Positions 59,311 to 64,000 of a DNA stretch of 64,000 bases are shown one piece after another. Origin of the DNA: Coriolopsis trogii (Eukaryota > Basidiomycota > Agaricomycetes > Polyporales > Polyporaceae); NCBI GenBank assembly GCA_020543525.1, contig JAHYIO010000001.1, forward strand, positions 3,782,001-3,846,000, written 5' to 3'. Made by a program: the position numbers and the translations under genes. The notes under the pieces were generated by a model. It saw only the letters and a list, made by a program, of their open reading frames with translations, was not told the origin of the DNA and ran no database searches. The first letter of the stretch is position 1, and each line of letters begins with the position of its first letter.

Positions 59311-62300
59311 CTAAAAGAAACGGTTGAAACTGGTCTGAACAACAGAGAAGCCCTGGCGAGGAACAGGGTGGAGCAACATCAGTGAGTTGAGCTTGAATGC
59401 TACACTCCACGTCCCCTCCTCGCCCACAGTGTGCTGCAACAAACACTCTAGCAATGCTATGTCTCCCCTTACCATGTCACATGCAGCCCAAGGTTTCATC
59501 TCATCTATAGGTCCAAGTTCCTTTGATCTATCGAAGAGCTGGCGGAAAACCTGGTAGAAGTACAGGGTCATGAAGTCAATCAGTCCAAGGTTACATATAT
59601 GCATACGCACCATCGAATTGCTGACGAAGTCCTGCTGGGCGGTAAGATTGCGAGTCTTCATGTCCATGTCTTCCCGACCTGTATGCCCAATCAGTACGGA
59701 GAAGCGTGGTCGGAAAGCAAACTTACGGGTCTTAGGGTTGGTACGGCGCAGCAAGTTGACCATTCGCTCACGATCGGCCTCTCTCAGAACTTGGATCGTT
59801 GCGCTCACCAACAAACCATCGATGCCCCCCAAGTCCGTAATCAAATGGCATAGAGAGCCGATGACCCAAATGATCGTCCACTTGTTCCCTACACACAAGT
59901 AGCGCGAGACCCCATGTAGCATCGATGGGTATCATTCCACACAATGAATAGATACCCCAGGAGGACTCCTTGTATCTCCCAATCATATCCAAGCGACTGT
60001 AACAGCAAGTTCATCAACCAATAGCATGAGTGAAAGCTCAGTTGACTGACTGGTATTCTTGAAAAGGTACGTGTATCGGCAACTTGAGCATCATCTGTTG
60101 AATTGCAGGGTCAGCAGCCTTCCCTTCGTCCTCTTCGATCTGCGACTTCATAGATTCCACATAACCTTTGGATCTGTGAAGACTGTGTCAGCGGTACGCA
60201 GGGTGGGTGGCCCGGGCAGAGTCGACATACTTAGCTCTCATGGTGGTAGGGCCGAGGGCGTACACAGACTGTACGACCACTATTAATCCGTCCACCCCAG
60301 CTCTTAGCTCTTTTGGCAGGAAAACAAAATGTACCGGCCCGAGTGATGCGCTGAAAAATACCTGCCGAGAGCGTGATGGGCGTAGCTCCGAGTAGTCTCC
60401 TCGTCGGACATCGGACATTCCCCTATACATTGATAGCTTTTCACGGGGGCCCATTCCGCTGAATGCAAAGGTCCAATGCTTTATGGTCATGCCCTGATTC
60501 CACCCATGTGTGCTCATTAACAACCCTCGATTCAGTGGGTGTTCAGAGCCAGGCCTCTACCCATGCGTGGGGCGTTCAGTCTTTGGCCGTTCTCACACGC
60601 ACGCGTCCCTCGCGCCATATCGCAAGCTTTGCTTGGCGGAATGGCACACCGAGCCCGATCGCTTCCACGAGCTAGGCCCGGCGGGTAGAACATCTGGACC
60701 ACCGATCAGACAACGTATCCTCCGGATATCTTCAAAACCTCGTGTTACTTGCTCTCTCGATCACAGTTCTACATGCCTCGACAATACACATATCAAGAAA
60801 ACCGGAGAGAATCACTGCCGTCTCCGTTGCGATCCGACCAGGCCCAGTATGTTCAGCCAAGCTCCTAACACGGTCGTCAGCTGGCTAGCATGCAGATGAT
60901 CTCTACTGTACTCACTCGCAGGCATTCATGTGCTTTGCGCTTTAGCAGCGCGTATGTGCAGCCACTGCCCTCCTTCACCATTCTTGATGTACTTGGACGC
61001 CGGCGGCAACAAATATGTGCGCTTGTATGAACATCTGATTTGCTTCATAATCTTGCCCTCCCCGAGCTACTCCAGGATCGGTGCATCCCTGGCATCGACC
61101 AGACAGTGTGCCCCACAGGTTGCTGTGATCTCCTTACCGTCACCGTTCAGTTTGCACTTGATCGTCCGGAACTTGCCACAGTCAGGGCACTAGATTGGTA
61201 CTTTCTCCCCGAAAGGTGCGATGTGCTGGTGTGACCACACGAAACTGGTGTCCTGCAAGGCGTTAGAATCCTCAGGGTTGCGGGAGAACACTATGACATC
61301 AGTGTGTCGTCCCATGAACATGGCATGAGAGAGCATGGCGCCGATATGAGAGTCGTCCGGCATTACTCCTTCGATGAACACTTTGTTCGTATAAGCACAA
61401 AAGAAGTGTACCAGGAGGGACACCTGCAGGTTCGCGGCGCTGAAAGCGAAGACTTTCGCCGCGTGCAACCTACAGTTGTTCAGGCCTTTGGCCGACTTGT
61501 GCATGAAAAAATGCAAGTTACTCACTCTTCTGCACGCCGCAACAACGTCGACCTTCTCTCGTGGTCTTGTATGAGTGCACCGCATGTCAGCAGACCCATG
61601 GTGATATTGTGTCGCTTACCAAGGACATTGAGTTGCTTTGGCAGCATGTCATCCCACCACTGAATGATTTGTCGCCAATTAGCTTGACGCTGTGGAACGG
61701 AGTGCAGCTCTCACCTTACCTGCTCCAGACTTTCAGAGGCTATTCCTTTGGCATAGAACAGGTCCCCGCTTCCTTTCTCGGAGTGCGTGTAAATAAAAAA
61801 CACGATTTGGGCGCAGGGGAATCTACTTTTGGTCAGCTATCGGTCATGCATTGACCTGAGAGCTCAGATTCACCTGTCCACTAGTTTGAGCGCGGACGCC
61901 AGTCACTTACGGTACTCTGCGGCGTCCGCAGTGTATTCGAAGTTGTAGGGAGCATCAATGTAGAGCAGTTTCTTCGCATGGACTGCAGGGTAGTAGTCCT
62001 GCACACTATGGTACAAGCATCTCGCCGGACAACCGCCTTCGGACAAAGAGGCCAGTCTAATGTTGATAATTACCAACGGCTGGGCCATGCAACGCGCCTG
62101 CTGTGGACGCGCGATCTCCCCCTCGACATCGAGATGTTTGCCATCCTGGAAGAAGGGGCCTCCGGTTGATTTGATATAAAGACCCTGAACCCACGCGCTG
62201 GCGTTATTAGTGCCCAACTGTAGAAACTAGCACACTCACTATGTAAGGAGTGGTCCGCTTCGACTTGTTATCTTCTTCCATGTGGCAAGCCAGACATATG

Positions 62301-62941
62301 AATTCCAGCATCGGCAAGATATCTGCGGGCACCTCCTTGATTGCCTTCACATGGGAGAGGCAGAGCGACCGTTCACACTTATCGCACTCGATGCAGTCAC
62401 CTCCATTCTGACAGAGATAGCAGAACTTGTAGTAGTCAGCCCAAAATGTACGTGAAACCGACAGTCGAACGACCTACTGGATCGTGATGGTCCTCTAACG
62501 ACGTGATAGGTGTGAGCTCCACCTGGGTAGGCGTGTCAACCTCTTTCGCCTTCTTCTTGCCTTTCTTTGTTATGAGTGCCATTTTCTTGGTTGGCACTGG
62601 GGTGCCAATGAGTTAGTAGTTCGTCCCTAAGGAGGTGCTACATACGCGGTTGGGCTCTCGGTACAGCCCCGAAGACATGCACAACGTTGGCGTTGGTGTC
62701 ATTTGTCTCGTCAACATAAACAATCCCTGCGTCTTCCGGTAGGTACACAGGAGTGGTGTCCGTTTCGGCTATCTTTGGCAAAGGTGCGCTTGCCGTCTCA
62801 TCCGGAGCTTTTCCTGGCGTGTGTTCCAAGTTCAAGTCAGTCAATCGCACAAATCAGCGAGTGGCAGAATATACTCTTCAAGTTCATACGAGGTGCTGCC
62901 TCCCCAGTGGAATTGCGTGCCGTTTGCTTTGTGCGAGCCAT
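59311..62941 (-). pseudogene. Large TET/JBP-KDZ-associated cysteine-finger protein gene with a histone H3-like N-terminus, several nonsense codons
   Basis: Minus strand. Exon 1 starts at 62941: MARTKQTARNSTGEAAPR, then MNLK; a GTATAT donor leads to exon 2 (KAPDETASAPLPKIAE, VYLPEDAGIVYVDETND), then a Lys-rich exon (PTKKMALITKKGKKKAKEVD), then 62425-62240 with a PHD/ZZ-like finger (CYLCQNGGDCIECDKCERSLCLSH, FICLACH). Further exons read GLYIKSTGGPFFQDG, KKLLYIDAPYNFEY, FFIYTHSEKGSGDLFYAKG, ITMGLLTCGALIQ, and HTDVIVFS, SFVWSHQHIAPFGEKVPI, stop, CPDCGKF. The TAG at about 61190 stands where Gln would fit, and more in-frame stops follow. C-terminal parts (59.3-60.5 kb) contain HGWNQGMTIKHWTFAF and MTLYFYQVFRQLFDRSKELGP. 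Large proteins with such finger, THSD and FVW-H-PWG motifs recur near TET/JBP genes in mushrooms; their role is unknown. Confidence 0.6.
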
Positions 62942-63339
62942 AGTGAGACAATCTACGAACACGCCAGAGCGCATAGAAGCGGTGGCGGACTGGCAGTGGT
63001 TCAAATACTCCTCACACGGCGCGGCAGCCGGGCATACCCGATTTGTCCATTTCGCGCTCATATGATCTACGCCACTCAACCTCAAATTGTCCTCCTGTTC
63101 CTGCCTTTGTCATTCCCTTCCCTTCTGACTGTCTCTCACTCGCTGTCTGTGTGTCCCTCCCTTCGTCCTTTTGTCACACTCTCTTCCTCCACAATCCAGG
63201 GTTACACATAGAGCTGGAAGGGAACATACATGGTACCTCGTGAGTTCTTCTCTATGTGTCGAACTGCCCCCTCCGCCACACGCAAGACTCACCCCATTGA
63301 GTAAACCGTGCATGAGAACAAAGAGAGGATAGGCGAGAG

Positions 63340-64000
63340 GATAGGACGAGTGCACCATGCGGTGCATGCGTGCGGTCTCATCAGGATGCCCTGGCGGGAC
63401 GATGCAAGCTCGTCAAGGACGATGAGTGTGCTATGCGGCACATGTGTGCGGTCCCCCCAGGATGCCCTGGCGGGACGACGCGAACTCATCATCCAATCCA
63501 AGGGAGTGAAGGACGGATTCGATGAGTGCACCATGCGGTGCGTGCATGCAGTATCGTCAGGATGCCCTGGCGAGACAACGCGAGCTTATCGAGGACATTG
63601 AGCGTACCATGCGGTACCGGCGTGCGGTCCCGTCAGGATGCCCTGACAGGGCGACGTGAGCTCAATGTTCAGTTCTTTTCTGGGTTGTCGAGTGCATCAT
63701 GCAATGCATGCGTGCAGTCTTGTCGGGATGCCCTGGCGAGACGACGCGAGCTTGTCATGGATGATGAGTGTGCTATGCGGTACATGCGTGCGGTTCCGTC
63801 AGGATGCCCTGACTGGACGATGTGAACTCATCATCCGATCCAAAGCAAAGCCATGGATTCGTTGAGTGCACCATGCGGTGCGTGCGTGCGGTCTTGTCGG
63901 GATGCCCTGGCGAGACGACGCGACCTCATCAAGGAAGTTGAGTGTACCATGCGGTCCCTGCGCGCGGTCTCGTCAGGATGCTCTGACGTCGCGACGTGAG
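63340..64000. repeat. Minisatellite with alternating 76-bp and 90-100-bp monomers, running off the window
   Basis: Eight monomers share GAGTGCACCATGCGGTGC, CGTGCGGTC and CAGGATGCCCTGGCGGGACGA-type cores. The core AGGATGCC (or GGGATGCC) falls at 63383, 63459, 63559, 63635, 63725, 63801, 63899 and 63975, so spacings are 76, 100, 76, 90, 76, 98, 76. The long monomers end in an extra tail such as CATCCAATCCAAGG. The array is therefore a higher-order repeat of dimers. The frames across it are repeat artefacts. Confidence 0.9.

Noticed and set aside
63308..63865. Open frames across the terminal minisatellite
   Set aside because: They are repetitive translations of the array and begin and end at arbitrary points of the monomer.

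Overview
The window is nuclear DNA of a filamentous basidiomycete, most likely an Agaricomycete. The evidence is genes packed with short (about 47-80 nt) GT-AG introns, fungal single-copy genes (Atg27, Het-C, 49-kDa complex I subunit), a priA-type secreted mushroom protein, Ty1/copia LTR sequences, and a TET/JBP dioxygenase beside a KDZ transposase remnant, an association known mainly from mushroom-forming fungi. Coding exons below were assembled by eye from splice sites, reading phase and family conservation. No rRNA, CRISPR or confident tRNA was seen.

Layout. 1-34.9 kb is mostly a normal gene neighbourhood: TAF2 C-terminus with three bromodomains (1-3073, +), Het-C (3357-7101, +), priA-like (8357-9417, +, one frameshift), Mediator Med11 (9733-10430, +), tubulin chaperone A (10589-11214, -), a bHLH factor (13437-14452, -), a multi-pass membrane protein (16691-18286, -, 5' end open), a MITE (21083-21349), a second and paralogous bHLH factor (23818-24977, -), Atg27 (25716-26987, -), the 49-kDa complex I subunit (28351-30435, +) with a predicted 2-nt exon, NIF3 (31297-32448, -), glutaredoxin (32794-33263, +), a second MITE-like element with a 9-bp target duplication (33472-33831), and an RRM-less CstF-64 hinge protein (33961-34942, +).

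35-47 kb is a mixed zone: an unassigned gene (35548-36655), fragments of membrane proteins with a sugar-binding-like ectodomain, an intact kinase-like gene with a Crinkler-like header (40515-42558, -), a broken Glo3-type ArfGAP gene (42706-44336, +) and a 0.7-kb TA-flanked element (44916-45614).

47-64 kb is transposon territory: a decayed copia element with its 3' LTR (47050-50800, -), a solo LTR with perfect 5-bp target duplication (56646-57092), a TET/JBP 2OG-Fe(II) dioxygenase gene with intact catalytic residues but a nonsense codon (53981-55845, -), the 3' end of a KDZ transposase (57234-57639, -), and a large cysteine-finger gene (59311-62941, -) whose predicted protein begins with a near copy of the histone H3 tail. 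The window ends in a minisatellite of alternating 76-bp and 90-100-bp monomers (about 63340 to the edge).

The TET/JBP, KDZ and H3-mimic genes look like parts of one chromatin- and DNA-modification-linked mobile system that is now decaying. The H3-tail mimic and the 2-nt exon are the most unusual observations.
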